Assembly (NCBI RefSeq): GCF_000300005.1
Contig: NC_018691.1
Location: 1,240,001 to 1,304,000, forward strand
Source: Alloalcanivorax dieselolei B5
Lineage (GTDB): Bacteria > Pseudomonadota > Gammaproteobacteria > Pseudomonadales > Alcanivoracaceae
Reading direction: 5' to 3'
Length of the DNA: 64,000 nt
Part shown: one piece after another, positions 26,008 through 33,909 of the stretch
How positions within the stretch are numbered: position 1 is the stretch's first letter
Layout of the letters: the number at the start of each line of letters is the position of its first letter
The notes under the pieces: model-generated
Seen by the model: the letters and a program-made list of their open reading frames with translations, nothing else
Database searches by the model: none
What the model was told of the DNA's origin: nothing
Made by a program: the position numbers and the translations under genes

Positions 26008-26735
26008 TGCGACTACTGCTCTGTACTCTGCTGATGCTGGTGCTGCCCTCGGCCTGGGCGGCACCGGAATTCCCCGCTCTGACCGGCCGCGTGGTGGATA
26101 ATGCCGGCCTGCTTTCTTCGCAACAGGCACAGGCACTGGAGCAGCGCCTGGCCGAGGCCGAGAGCCGCACCTCCAACCAGGTCGTCGTGGTGACCCTGCC
26201 GGATCTGCAGGGCTACGCCATCGAGGATTACGGTTATCAATTGGGGCGGGCCTGGGGGATCGGTCAGGCCGAACATGACAACGGCGCCTTGCTGATCATC
26301 GCCCCCAAGGAGCGCAAGATCCGCATTGAGGTGGGGTACGGGCTCGAGGGCGTGCTCACCGATGCGTTGTCCCACGCCATTATTCAGAACGAAATCCGGC
26401 CCGCGTTCCGTCAAGGGGACTACGCCACGGGTATCGAACAGGGGGCCGCAGCCGTTCTTGCCGCCATCGACGGCGAATACACCGCACCGGCCAGCAAAGC
26501 CAATAAAGGCAGCAACCTCCAGGCATTGATCTATCTGATCGTATTGGTGGTGTTGACCATGCTGCTGACCTTCGGCGGCGGCGGACGCGGCGGTGGCCGT
26601 CGTGGACGAGGCCTGCTGGCACCGATCGCCATTGGCGGAATGGGCGGCTTCGGCGGCGGCGGTGGTTTTGGCGGCGGCGGCTTCGGTGGTGGAGGCGGCG
26701 GCTTTGGTGGCGGTGGCGCTTCGGGAGGCTGGTGA
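26007..26735 (+). CDS. TPM-domain protein with glycine-rich tail (YgcG family)
   Basis: A 242-residue protein with a signal peptide (MRLLLCTLLMLVLPSAWA), a TPM domain at ~25-150 (VVDNAGLLSSQQAQALEQRL...NQVVVVTLPDLQGY...GYGLEGVL), one membrane helix near 175-190, and a glycine-rich C-terminus of GGGGFGG repeats. The domain faces the periplasm. It is paired with LemA upstream and a second TPM-like protein downstream, both overlapping it. Confidence 0.88.
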   Translation: MRLLLCTLLMLVLPSAWAAPEFPALTGRVVDNAGLLSSQQAQALEQRLAEAESRTSNQVVVVTLPDLQGYAIEDYGYQLGRAWGIGQAEHDNGALLIIAPKERKIRIEVGYGLEGVLTDALSHAIIQNEIRPAFRQGDYATGIEQGAAAVLAAIDGEYTAPASKANKGSNLQALIYLIVLVVLTMLLTFGGGGRGGGRRGRGLLAPIAIGGMGGFGGGGGFGGGGFGGGGGGFGGGGASGGW

Positions 26736-27346
26736 TGTTATTGAATGAAGAGAACCAAAACCGGGTGTCCCGGGCCATTGCCGCGGTGGAAAAGGACACC
26801 GACGCCGAGCTGGTGACGGTGCTGGCCCGGCAGGCGGACAACTATCGCTATATCCCGATGATGTGGGCGGCTTTGCTGTCCCTGCTGGTGCCGCTGATCC
26901 TCGCTTTCACGCCGGTCTGGCTGGCACCGCTGGAAGTGCTGCTGGCGCAGTGGACCACTCTGGTGGTGCTGGCGCTGGTGTTCCGCTGGCCACCGCTGAT
27001 GATGCGGCTGGTGCCCGCCTCGGTGAAACAGCGCCGCGCCGCGGACCTGGCCCGGCGGGTGTTTCTGGATCAGGGGCTGCACCATACCAAGGGCGGTACC
27101 GGCGTATTGATCTTCGTCTGCGAAGCGGAGCACTACGTGGAAATCCTGGCCGACCACGGCATTGCCCGCCATGTGCCCAATGAACGCTGGCAGTCCATCG
27201 TCGACACCTTCACCGCCCATGTGAAGGCCAGGGACACCCTGAACGGCTTCCTGGAATGCGTGGCCAGTTGCGGCGATGAGCTGATCACCCACGTGCCGGC
27301 CACCGAGCAGAAGAACGAGCTGCCGAACCATTTGATCGTGTTGTAA
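26732..27346 (+). CDS. TPM-domain membrane protein
   Basis: A 204-residue protein that starts with a soluble segment (RVSRAIAAVEKDTDAELVTVLARQADNY) followed by two hydrophobic helices at ~45-90. A C-terminal part then carries GGTGVLIFVCEAEHYVEILADHGIA, typical of TPM-like proteins. It overlaps the YgcG-like gene by 4 bp. Such LemA-TPM-TPM triplets are common in Proteobacteria; the function is unresolved. Confidence 0.82.
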   Translation: MMLLNEENQNRVSRAIAAVEKDTDAELVTVLARQADNYRYIPMMWAALLSLLVPLILAFTPVWLAPLEVLLAQWTTLVVLALVFRWPPLMMRLVPASVKQRRAADLARRVFLDQGLHHTKGGTGVLIFVCEAEHYVEILADHGIARHVPNERWQSIVDTFTAHVKARDTLNGFLECVASCGDELITHVPATEQKNELPNHLIVL

Positions 27347-27385
27347 GAAACGTGTTGTAAGAAAAAGGCGCCGTAGGGAAGGGAC

Positions 27386-27691
27386 ATGGAGAGCGTGGAA
27401 CTCGTATTCGAAATGACCACCTGGGACTACATCACCATGGTGTTCTGGTGGCTGTTTCCGTTGCTGTTCAGCGTGGGCTATACCTTTGCGTTCCGGCGGC
27501 GCCTGTATCTCCACCTCTGGTTCGCCGTATTGGCCACCGTATGCGGATACGCCGGCTATGCCGGTATCCCGTTCATCTGGGGGCAATCCGGTCCGGTGGT
27601 CAACGCGCTCTCCACGTGGTGGGTCATCTGCTGCCCCTTCGTGCTGCACCTGATCCGGGCCTTCCGGGTCCCGGGCATCGCTCGCGGTTAG
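27386..27691 (+). CDS. Small integral membrane protein
   Basis: A 101-residue protein with about three hydrophobic segments (ITMVFWWLFPLLFSVGYTF, LWFAVLATVCGYAGYAG and VVNALSTWWVICCPFVLHL). It follows the TPM gene by 39 bp and is probably the last gene of that operon. The family is not recognised. Confidence 0.6.
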   Translation: MESVELVFEMTTWDYITMVFWWLFPLLFSVGYTFAFRRRLYLHLWFAVLATVCGYAGYAGIPFIWGQSGPVVNALSTWWVICCPFVLHLIRAFRVPGIARG

Positions 27692-27707
27692 AGTAGGGAG
27701 AGGATGA

Positions 27708-27766
27708 TTACTCATATATGAGTAAAATTTCCTTTTTTCTTGTCTTTTTACTCAAATATGAGTAAA
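27708..27766. promoter_or_regulatory. Two palindromic operators upstream of hipBA
   Basis: TTACTCATATATGAGTAA (27708-27725) is a perfect palindrome. TTTACTCAAATATGAGTAAA (27747-27766) repeats it with a slightly altered centre, 40 bp away and only 8 bp before the hipB start. Paired ACTCAtATATGAGT sites next to a HipB-type repressor are expected autoregulatory operators. The second site covers the place of the ribosome binding site or start region, so bound HipB could block expression directly. Confidence 0.82.
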
Positions 27767-27774
27767 TACGACTT

Positions 27775-28014
27775 ATGGAAACCCTAAGCCAGATTGGCCG
27801 CAATCTCCGTGAAGCACGCCGGAAGGCGTATCCCAAGGATTCCCTGGAGGACTTTGCTCTGCGTATTGGTGTGGGCAGGGCAACGCTTCAGAGAATGGAA
27901 AAAGGGGATCTCAGCGTCTCTCTGGGCAAGTATTTCCAGGCGGCAAAGCTGCTGGGGCTGGAAGCGCCTTTCCATGAGTTGCTGAAACCGCGACAGAGCT
28001 TGTTCGATGACTAG
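27775..28014 (+). CDS. hipB: HipB-like antitoxin / XRE-family repressor
   Basis: A 79-residue helix-turn-helix protein (LREARRKAYPKDSLEDFALRI, then VGRATLQRMEKGDLSV). As in HipB it would bind the kinase and repress the operon via the two palindromes just upstream. There is no clear Shine-Dalgarno, so a short or absent leader is possible. Its 3' end overlaps hipA by 8 bp. The base composition of this region is lower in GC than the flanks, which suggests acquisition. Confidence 0.82.
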   Translation: METLSQIGRNLREARRKAYPKDSLEDFALRIGVGRATLQRMEKGDLSVSLGKYFQAAKLLGLEAPFHELLKPRQSLFDD

Positions 28015-29245
28015 GCAGCGCTATGACCTTTATCTCAACACCCAGGAAACCGGCATTATTCATGCCGCCGATGTGGTGCTGCTGGAAGAATCCGGCTTCC
28101 TGGTTCGGGCCGGTTTTCGCTACCGCCCTGACTACCTGAGCCTGGCTACAGCGTTTCCTCTTGATCCTGCCCAACTGCCCCTGCGCGGTTCCCCATTAGA
28201 ATTCGAGTGTCACAGAGGGGCGAGCCCGGCTTTCCTGGATGACTATTTGCCTGATAACTGGGGCCGCAAGGTACTGGTGCAACTGGCTCTGCTGCGCAAC
28301 AAACAAAAGCTCAACGCCCATAGCGTCATCGACACCTTGGCACTGTTGGGCAACAGCCGCATCGGTGCACTGAGCCTGGTTGGGCAGGGAGAAGAGCCCC
28401 GATTCGATGTTGGCTATTCCATCGAGCATCTTCGTGCCGCGGAGCAGGCCGCGCAGAAAATGGATCAATTGGAATATGGTGGTGTGGATCTCGATGAGAT
28501 GAGCCTGCTGTATCTGGCCAATGCGGGAACCGGCATTGGCGGGGCCCGCCCGAAAGCCCTGCTGTTTGATGAAGCGGGTTGTTATCTGGCCAAGTTCAAC
28601 CGTCTGACACAGGATGGCTATAATAATGCCCGAGTTGAGCTGGCCTGCCTGCGAATGGCCCAAGCCGCAGGCATCCAAATGTGTGACGGAAAGATTATTG
28701 AGGGCATCAATGGGCGCGAAGTCCTGCTATTGAATCGTTTCGATATGGACGGTACCGCAAGACGACATCTGATTACGGTGAATGGCTTGCTTAAGGACCC
28801 CGCCTCCCAGACGGACCTGGGGCATGCGTTCCGCTATGACCATATCGCTGATCTGATCAGGAAGTATTCCTGTCAGGTTGAAGAGGACCTTGTCCAGCTA
28901 CTCAAGCTGATGCTCTTCAACCGTGCCATCAACAATACCGATGACCACGAACGCAATTTCAGCCTGATGCACGGCAAACACGGCTACCATCTGGCGCCCG
29001 CCTATGACCTGGTGCCCAGCCTTACGGTGAATATGCACCATGCCGCCAGCTACCAGTACCAACCTTACCCGCCAACCCCAACGGAGGCCCTGGCGGATGG
29101 CCGCATCTTCAAACTGCCCCGCGGCAAGGTGGAGAACGCGGCCCGTGATGTGATCAATGCAGTCCAGCAGTGGGATGCGGTGGCTGGTGCGGTTGGCGTC
29201 TCGGCGGAGGATATCGAGAACGTCGCCAGGGTGATGAGAGTTTAG
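28007..29245 (+). CDS. hipA: HipA-like Ser/Thr kinase toxin
   Basis: A 412-residue HipA-family kinase. Features are an N-terminal barrel domain, the nucleotide-loop region GIGGARPKALLF near residue 178, the catalytic motif NNTDDHERN near 308-316, and the metal-binding AYDLVPS soon after. All key residues are present, so the toxin looks active. HipA kinases phosphorylate a tRNA synthetase or other target and induce growth arrest. Length and hipB overlap match a type II toxin-antitoxin operon. Confidence 0.88.
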   Translation: MTRQRYDLYLNTQETGIIHAADVVLLEESGFLVRAGFRYRPDYLSLATAFPLDPAQLPLRGSPLEFECHRGASPAFLDDYLPDNWGRKVLVQLALLRNKQKLNAHSVIDTLALLGNSRIGALSLVGQGEEPRFDVGYSIEHLRAAEQAAQKMDQLEYGGVDLDEMSLLYLANAGTGIGGARPKALLFDEAGCYLAKFNRLTQDGYNNARVELACLRMAQAAGIQMCDGKIIEGINGREVLLLNRFDMDGTARRHLITVNGLLKDPASQTDLGHAFRYDHIADLIRKYSCQVEEDLVQLLKLMLFNRAINNTDDHERNFSLMHGKHGYHLAPAYDLVPSLTVNMHHAASYQYQPYPPTPTEALADGRIFKLPRGKVENAARDVINAVQQWDAVAGAVGVSAEDIENVARVMRV

Positions 29246-29567
29246 AGAGTTATCATCCTGCCTGGTGCTTGATAAGCACTTCGCGCCATTGGAAGCGAAA
29301 AAGGTGTCGCGGGATAGCCGGGTTGGGTGTCTCTATCAGATCCGCTTCGGGTGAACCGTAGCGTTCCAGATTCCGACAACGACTTACCTAGAAGAATAGG
29401 GCCTGACTTCATGTACCGCCTGCTGGAAAAGAGCTGCTTTAGCGAGAACGGGTGACTAAGGGCGGTCCTTTTTTGTGGCTGACCAAAAGGCCGGTACTGT
29501 TCTTGTGTACAGTTTTTCGTTGTGCGATTATTGAACAACCCAACATCCACGACGATACAGGTGAATA
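29246..29567. other. Intergenic region after hipA
   Basis: About 320 bp of lower-GC sequence without a convincing gene. A minus-strand open frame (29242-29550) has no family resemblance. A GT-rich stretch around 29500-29530 may carry the promoter of the next small gene. No repeat or RNA gene is recognised. Confidence 0.4.
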
Positions 29568-29780
29568 GTGGCTAGAAAACGAATTTCCGTCACAAAAGAA
29601 AGCGATTCAGGCAGGAATCTGAAGTTTCACGACAACGTTACTGGTGTAGATATGACCTTAAAGCAGTTTGTTAAGGGCATTGAGAGCGGTAAGTACCCTG
29701 GTCACCATATAAGGAACATCAATGGCGTAAAAACGCCGGTTTCAAACCCGGATGGCTCGAAAAACAACAATCTTGATTGA
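29568..29780 (+). CDS. Small conserved-looking protein of unknown function
   Basis: A 70-residue protein starting at GTG, with an AGGTGA-type ribosome binding site close upstream. The pattern ISVTKES...FHDNVTGVDMTLKQFVKGIESGKYPGHH and the tail INGVKTPVSNPDGSKNNN look like a conserved small domain (DUF3892-like is possible, not certain). It is hydrophilic with no signal peptide. Its A/T-rich codon use differs from the core genes and matches the hipBA surroundings. Confidence 0.6.
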   Translation: MARKRISVTKESDSGRNLKFHDNVTGVDMTLKQFVKGIESGKYPGHHIRNINGVKTPVSNPDGSKNNNLD

Positions 29781-29794
29781 GCGCGGGCTGGCTT

Positions 29795-29816
29795 TCAGTT
29801 CGACATGTCGAACTGA
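29795..29816. promoter_or_regulatory. Perfect 22-bp palindrome
   Basis: The half-site TCAGTTCGACA followed directly by its reverse complement forms an uninterrupted palindrome 15 bp after the small gene. It may be a protein-binding site or a hairpin; there is no U-run. Confidence 0.5.
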
Positions 29817-29846
29817 GGCCTGAAGATAGGTATACATGCTGCAAAC

Positions 29847-29880
29847 AACAAGGGCCTAGCCTTGCGGCTAAGCCCTTGTT
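29847..29880. terminator. Bidirectional terminator beside tRNA-Met
   Basis: AACAAGGGC...GCCCTTGTT encloses a second pairing (TAGCC-TTGC-GGCTA), giving an almost perfect 15-bp stem with a 4-nt loop. T-rich runs flank both sides. It probably ends the tRNA transcript (minus strand) and the small gene on the plus strand. Confidence 0.8.
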
Positions 29881-29885
29881 TCGTT

Positions 29886-29962
29886 TGGTAGCAAGGGGCG
29901 GACTTGAACCGCCGACCCCAGCATTATGAGTGCTGTGCTCTAACCAGCTGAGCTACCTTGCC
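29886..29962 (-). tRNA. tRNA-Met (elongator, anticodon CAT)
   Basis: A complete 77-nt cloverleaf with encoded CCA. Read on the minus strand, the acceptor GGCAAGG pairs with CCTTGCT near the 3' end, the D-arm is GCTC-AGCTGGTTA-GAGC, the anticodon loop is CTCATAA between GCACT-side arms, and the T-arm is GGCGG-TTCAAGT-CCGCC. The sequence resembles bacterial elongator rather than initiator tRNA-Met, since it has the paired first base. Confidence 0.95.
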
Positions 29963-30104
29963 ATGTTTCAAGGCCGCGAATTGTCCGTGAGCTCCGGGGC
30001 GCTGTCAAGAACGAGGAAGTCGATCCGGGCCATTTCGGGAACCAACCGTCTATTTCTTGTTCAGACCTTTTTACATGAGAACGGTTATCAATTATTCTCC
30101 GATA

Positions 30105-30129
30105 ATACTTGACTGATTTGGTTGGTCTT
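30105..30129 (+). promoter_or_regulatory. Probable IscR site / iscR promoter
   Basis: The left half ATACTTGACT and A/T centre GATTT match the type-1 IscR consensus well; the right half is degenerate. It overlaps a -35-like TTGACT with TATAGT-type -10 sequence downstream, about 40 bp before the iscR ATG. Negative autoregulation by [2Fe-2S]-IscR is the expected function. Confidence 0.6.
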
Positions 30130-30168
30130 TATAGTCTGACTTCCTATTCACGTACCAAGGGTGTGGGT

Positions 30169-30642
30169 ATGCGATTAACCACCAAAGGCCGATACGCGGT
30201 GACCGCGATGTTGGATCTGGCTCTTCACGCGGATGAAGGCCCGGTCTCCCTGGCGGACATCTCCGAGCGTCAGGGAATTTCCATTTCCTATCTGGAGCAG
30301 CTGTTCGCCAAGTTGCGCCGGCGGCATCTGGTGAGCAGTGTGCGCGGTCCCGGCGGCGGCTACAGGCTGAGCCGGGACAGCGACGACATCGATGTGGCCT
30401 CGGTGATCGCCGCCGTGGACGAGTCCGTGGATGCCACCCGTTGTGGCGGCAATGGCGACTGCCAGGATGGCCACATTTGTCTGACGCACCATCTCTGGTG
30501 TGATCTGTCGGATCAGATCCAGGATTTCCTGTCGCACATCACGCTGGGCGAACTGGTATCCCGCAATGAGGTTCGGCAGGTGGCGGAGCGCCAGAAGGCC
30601 ACGCAGAGCCAGCTGAACCGGGTGCCGGTCAGCACGCTTTGA
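30169..30642 (+). CDS. iscR: Fe-S cluster regulator IscR
   Basis: A 157-residue Rrf2-family regulator with an N-terminal winged helix ([19 protein letters not shown]...[15 protein letters not shown]). The [2Fe-2S] ligands Cys92, Cys98, Cys104 and His107 are all at the positions of E. coli IscR. ATG 30169 gives the standard N-terminus; an upstream alternative start does not. It precedes a cysteine desulfurase by 32 bp. Type-1-like sites lie before iscR itself and before sufB, so it probably senses Fe-S demand and controls both units. Confidence 0.95.
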   Translation: MRLTTKGRYAVTAMLDLALHADEGPVSLADISERQGISISYLEQLFAKLRRRHLVSSVRGPGGGYRLSRDSDDIDVASVIAAVDESVDATRCGGNGDCQDGHICLTHHLWCDLSDQIQDFLSHITLGELVSRNEVRQVAERQKATQSQLNRVPVSTL

Positions 30643-30674
30643 TCCTTCCATCATCAACACAGTAATCAACGTCC

Positions 30675-31835
30675 ATGTCGCAAGCGGTTTATCTGGATTA
30701 CGCCGCCACCACCCCGGTGGATCCCCGGGTGGTGGAGGCGATGGTGCGTTTTCTCGGGCCGGACGGAACCTTCGGGAATCCGGCGTCGCGCAGTCATCTT
30801 TACGGCTGGTTGGCGGAGGAGGCGGTGGAAAACGCCCGTCGCCAGGTGGCGGACGCACTCAACGCTGATCCCCGGGAAATCGTCTGGACCAGCGGTGCCA
30901 CCGAGGCCAACAATCTGGCCATCAAGGGCGCTCTGGAGCAGCGTGGCGGCGGTCACGTGATCACCTCCGCCACCGAGCACAAGGCGGTGTTGGACCCTTG
31001 CGGCTGGCTGGAAGGGCGTGGCGTCGAGGTTACCTATCTGACGCCGGAGCCGGATGGCCGAATCACCCCGCGGGCGGTGGAAGAGGCGATGCGCGAGGAC
31101 ACCGTGCTGGTGTCGATCATGCATGCCAACAACGAAACCGGAGTGATCAACGACATCGACACCATCGGCGCGTTGTGCCGGGGTCGTGGTGTTCTGTTCC
31201 ACACCGACGCCGCCCAGAGCATGGGTAAATTACCGCTGGATGTGCGGGAAACCGCGGTGGACATGGTCTCCCTGTGTGCCCACAAGATTTACGGCCCGAA
31301 AGGCATTGGTGCGCTCTATGTGCGGCGCCACCCGGATGTCCGGGTCACCGCCCAGATCCACGGTGGCGGCCATGAGCGCGGCATGCGGTCGGGCACTTTG
31401 CCCGCCCACCAGATTGTCGCCATGGGCGAGGCCCTGTCACTGGCCATGGCGGGCCGGAATGAAGAAAACACGCGTATCGCCGCGTTGCGGGATCGCTTGT
31501 GGGATGGCATTCGGGCGTTGCCCGGTGTGTCCCTTAATGGCGCCGGCGCGCCGCGTTTGCCCGGCCATATGAACGTGGCCTTCGAAGGGCTGGAAGGGGA
31601 GATGCTGCTGACCGCGCTGACCGGCGTGGCGGTGTCCACCGGTTCCGCCTGCACCTCGGCGTCACTGGAGCCGTCCTATGTGCTCAAGGCGATGGGGGTG
31701 TCCGATTCGCTGGCGCACGGCTCACTGCGTTTCTCGGTGGGCCGCTTCACCGATGAGACGCAAATCGACACGGTAATACAGAATGTGACGCAGGTGGTCA
31801 CCCGCCTGCGTGACGCCGCCGCTCAAAGGGGATAA
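30675..31835 (+). CDS. iscS: Cysteine desulfurase (IscS/NifS class)
   Basis: A 386-residue PLP enzyme that supplies sulfur from cysteine. The PLP lysine is Lys204 ([10 protein letters not shown]) and the catalytic Cys326 lies in [14 protein letters not shown] on a long class-I loop, unlike the class-II SufS encoded nearby. It directly follows iscR, as in isc operons, but iscU, iscA, hscBA and fdx do not follow; the next gene is an H-NOX sensor. Its sulfur may therefore feed tRNA thiolation or the Suf scaffold. Confidence 0.9.
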   Translation: MSQAVYLDYAATTPVDPRVVEAMVRFLGPDGTFGNPASRSHLYGWLAEEAVENARRQVADALNADPREIVWTSGATEANNLAIKGALEQRGGGHVITSATEHKAVLDPCGWLEGRGVEVTYLTPEPDGRITPRAVEEAMREDTVLVSIMHANNETGVINDIDTIGALCRGRGVLFHTDAAQSMGKLPLDVRETAVDMVSLCAHKIYGPKGIGALYVRRHPDVRVTAQIHGGGHERGMRSGTLPAHQIVAMGEALSLAMAGRNEENTRIAALRDRLWDGIRALPGVSLNGAGAPRLPGHMNVAFEGLEGEMLLTALTGVAVSTGSACTSASLEPSYVLKAMGVSDSLAHGSLRFSVGRFTDETQIDTVIQNVTQVVTRLRDAAAQRG

Positions 31836-31925
31836 GCGGTTCTTTTTGTCCGACGGAAGGCTCCGTAACCGGCTTGCTGCTTGCTTCGGTCTTCGGCGTA
31901 AGCACACCAAAGGACGGAGCCAACC

Positions 31926-32471
31926 ATGCACGGAGTGATCCTTGCCCATTTACGTCATTTCGTTACCGACCGCTATGGTCAGTCGGTATGGGATGACGTC
32001 AACCACCGAGCGGGCCTGACCGATTGCCTGCACGTGCCGATTCAACTTTACCCGGACAGCCATCTGGAGGACCTGGTGGCGGCGCTGCAGTCGGTCACCG
32101 GGCTGCACCGTGATGATTTGCTGGAGGAATTCGGCGCCTGGGTGATCCCGCCCCTGATCAATATGTACCGGGCGATGATTCCACGGGAATGGGACGCGGT
32201 GGCGTTCCTGCTCAACGTGGAAGAACGCATTCACCAGCGGGTCATTCGTCTGAAGAACCCGGAGGCGACGCCGCCGCGCATTGATGTGCGTGAGCTGGAG
32301 CCACGGGTGCTGCAGGTGGAATACCGTTCCCACCGGGATCTGAGCCTGTTGGCGCTGGGCTGTGTCCACGGTGTGGCGGCGTTCTACGGGGAGAAGGTGG
32401 AAATACTGGAATCGGAGCAGGTGGACGGCGGCGTGCGGCGCTTCGTGGTGCGCCTGGAACCGGCCGCCTGA
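31926..32471 (+). CDS. Stand-alone H-NOX (haem NO-binding) protein
   Basis: A 181-residue H-NOX domain protein. The N-terminus MHGVILAHLRHFVTDRYG and the region AGL...LYPDSHLEDLV fit the family. The proximal haem ligand is His103 (RIHQRVIRLKNPEATPP), and the diagnostic YxSxR motif is Tyr133-Ser135-Arg137. It would bind haem and sense NO (no distal Tyr is evident, so O2 binding is unlikely). H-NOX genes usually sit beside a histidine kinase or cyclic-di-GMP enzyme; here the neighbours are iscS and the suf genes, an unusual setting. It lies 90 bp after iscS with an 8-bp inverted repeat (GGCTCCGT/ACGGAGCC) in the leader. Confidence 0.88.
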   Translation: MHGVILAHLRHFVTDRYGQSVWDDVNHRAGLTDCLHVPIQLYPDSHLEDLVAALQSVTGLHRDDLLEEFGAWVIPPLINMYRAMIPREWDAVAFLLNVEERIHQRVIRLKNPEATPPRIDVRELEPRVLQVEYRSHRDLSLLALGCVHGVAAFYGEKVEILESEQVDGGVRRFVVRLEPAA

Positions 32472-32492
32472 ACGTCGGAAAGCTCTCGAGGA

Positions 32493-32945
32493 TCAGGCGG
32501 CCAGGGCCGCCGCTTCCTGCTTGATGCGGGCCACCATGGCACGCAGGCCGTTGCCACGGGTGGGGCTGAGATGGCCGAACAGGTCGATGTCCTGGAAGAA
32601 GGCATCCATGTCCACCGCCGCGATCTGTTCCGGCGAGCGGCGGTTGAGGGCGGTGAGTACGATCGCCGCCAGCCCGCGCACGATGATGGCGTCGGAATCC
32701 ACCGCCAGATAGAGGCGGCCCTCGCCGTCATCGTAGTCGGTGACCAGCCATACCTGGCTCTGGCAGCCGCGCACGAAGCGGTCTTCGGTGCGCAAGGATT
32801 CCGGCAGTTCCGGCAGTTGCTTGCCGAGATCAATGATGTAGCGGTAGCGCTCTTCCCAGTCGTCCAGGAATTCCAGGTCGTCACGGACATCCTCGGCGGT
32901 GATTTTCTCACCCAGGGTGATGGCGCGAATATCGAAATCAGACAA
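32493..32945 (-). CDS. sufE: Sulfur acceptor protein SufE
   Basis: A 150-residue SufE-family protein that takes persulfide sulfur from SufS and passes it to SufB. The active cysteine is Cys61 in VRGCQSQVW. No ATG is available; TTG 32945 was chosen because AAGGTGG lies 6 nt upstream and gives the N-terminus MSDFDIRAITLGEKIT, while another TTG six codons earlier lacks such a site. It is the last gene of the suf operon. Confidence 0.85.
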   Translation of the reverse strand: MSDFDIRAITLGEKITAEDVRDDLEFLDDWEERYRYIIDLGKQLPELPESLRTEDRFVRGCQSQVWLVTDYDDGEGRLYLAVDSDAIIVRGLAAIVLTALNRRSPEQIAAVDMDAFFQDIDLFGHLSPTRGNGLRAMVARIKQEAAALAA

Positions 32946-32972
32946 GTTGAACCACCTTCTCAATTACTGCCG

Positions 32973-33533
32973 TCAGAACAGGCCCAGTTCCAGTTGGGCC
33001 TCTTCGGTCATCATATCCCGGCTCCAGGGCGGGTCGAACACCAGCGCCACTTCCACTGTGTCGACGTTGGGGACCTTGGCCAGCCGGTCTTCCACATCGC
33101 CCACCAGGACCGGGCCCATGCCGCAGGTGGGAGCGGTGAGTGTCATGCGTACCTGCACCACATTCTGGTTGTCCCTGCGAATCACATCGCAGCCGTAAAC
33201 CAGGCCCAGATCGACCACATTCACCGGAATTTCCGGGTCGTAGATGGTTTTCAGGGTCTTCTCAAGATCCTCGTCCCGCACCGTGCCGTCCGCCTCGGCG
33301 GCGTCGAAATCCAGCTCCAGCGGTTGCTGGCCGATGGCATCCGCGTCGGTGCCGTCGATGCGCGCCATATTGCCGTTCACGGTCACCGTATAAGTGCCGC
33401 CCAGCGCCTGACGCAGATTGACGAAGGCATTCTTCTTGATGGTGATGCGGGTGCCGTTGGGAACCAGCCGGGCGGGTACGTCCCGGCTGACCACCACGGT
33501 GCGTTGCTCTGAGGTGGAGGGTACGTTGGTCAA
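32973..33533 (-). CDS. sufT: Fe-S assembly protein SufT (DUF59/MIP18 type)
   Basis: A 186-residue protein whose C-terminal half is a DUF59 domain (LKTIYDPEIPVNVVDLGLVYG...TLTAPTCGMGPVLVGDVEDRL), with the conserved cysteine in TAPTCGMG. SufT proteins assist Fe-S maturation of client enzymes. The start is TTG in this frame with only a weak, close GAAGG site, so the true start could be a little different. It sits between sufA and sufE in the operon. Confidence 0.82.
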   Translation of the reverse strand: MTNVPSTSEQRTVVVSRDVPARLVPNGTRITIKKNAFVNLRQALGGTYTVTVNGNMARIDGTDADAIGQQPLELDFDAAEADGTVRDEDLEKTLKTIYDPEIPVNVVDLGLVYGCDVIRRDNQNVVQVRMTLTAPTCGMGPVLVGDVEDRLAKVPNVDTVEVALVFDPPWSRDMMTEEAQLELGLF

Positions 33534-33538
33534 GACCT

Positions 33539-33898
33539 TCAGACCTCGTGCACGGTGAAGCTTTCACCGCAGCCGCATTCGCCGGTGGCGTTGGGGTTGC
33601 GGAACTTGAACAGGCTGTTGACGCCCTCGGTGACGTAATCGATTTCGAGACCGTTGAGCATCAGCAGCCATTTCTCCGGCACGTAGAGCGCAATGCCGTC
33701 GATGTCGAAGCGCGTGTCGCCCTCGCGCGGTTCGTCGACGAAGTCGAGCACGTACATGTAACCGGAGCAGCCGGACTCATCCAGGTTCAAGCGGATACCG
33801 GCGGCCCCGGCGCGCTCGATCTCTTTGAGAGCCTGGCGGCGGGCGGATTCGGTCAGGTGAATTTGCGCCTGGCCGGGCACGAAAGTCTGTACCGTCAT
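33539..33898 (-). CDS. sufA: A-type Fe-S carrier protein (SufA/IscA family)
   Basis: A 119-residue HesB-type protein that transfers clusters to apo-proteins. The three ligand cysteines are Cys44 (ESGCSG), Cys108 and Cys110 (GECGCGESF). It follows sufS by 11 bp. SufA versus IscA cannot be decided from sequence; the symbol follows the suf context. Confidence 0.85.
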   Translation of the reverse strand: MTVQTFVPGQAQIHLTESARRQALKEIERAGAAGIRLNLDESGCSGYMYVLDFVDEPREGDTRFDIDGIALYVPEKWLLMLNGLEIDYVTEGVNSLFKFRNPNATGECGCGESFTVHEV

Positions 33899-33909
33899 GA
33901 CATCATCAC

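Noticed and set aside
29242-29550. 102-codon minus-strand open frame after hipA
   Set aside because: No family resemblance, no clear ribosome binding site, composition not coding-like.
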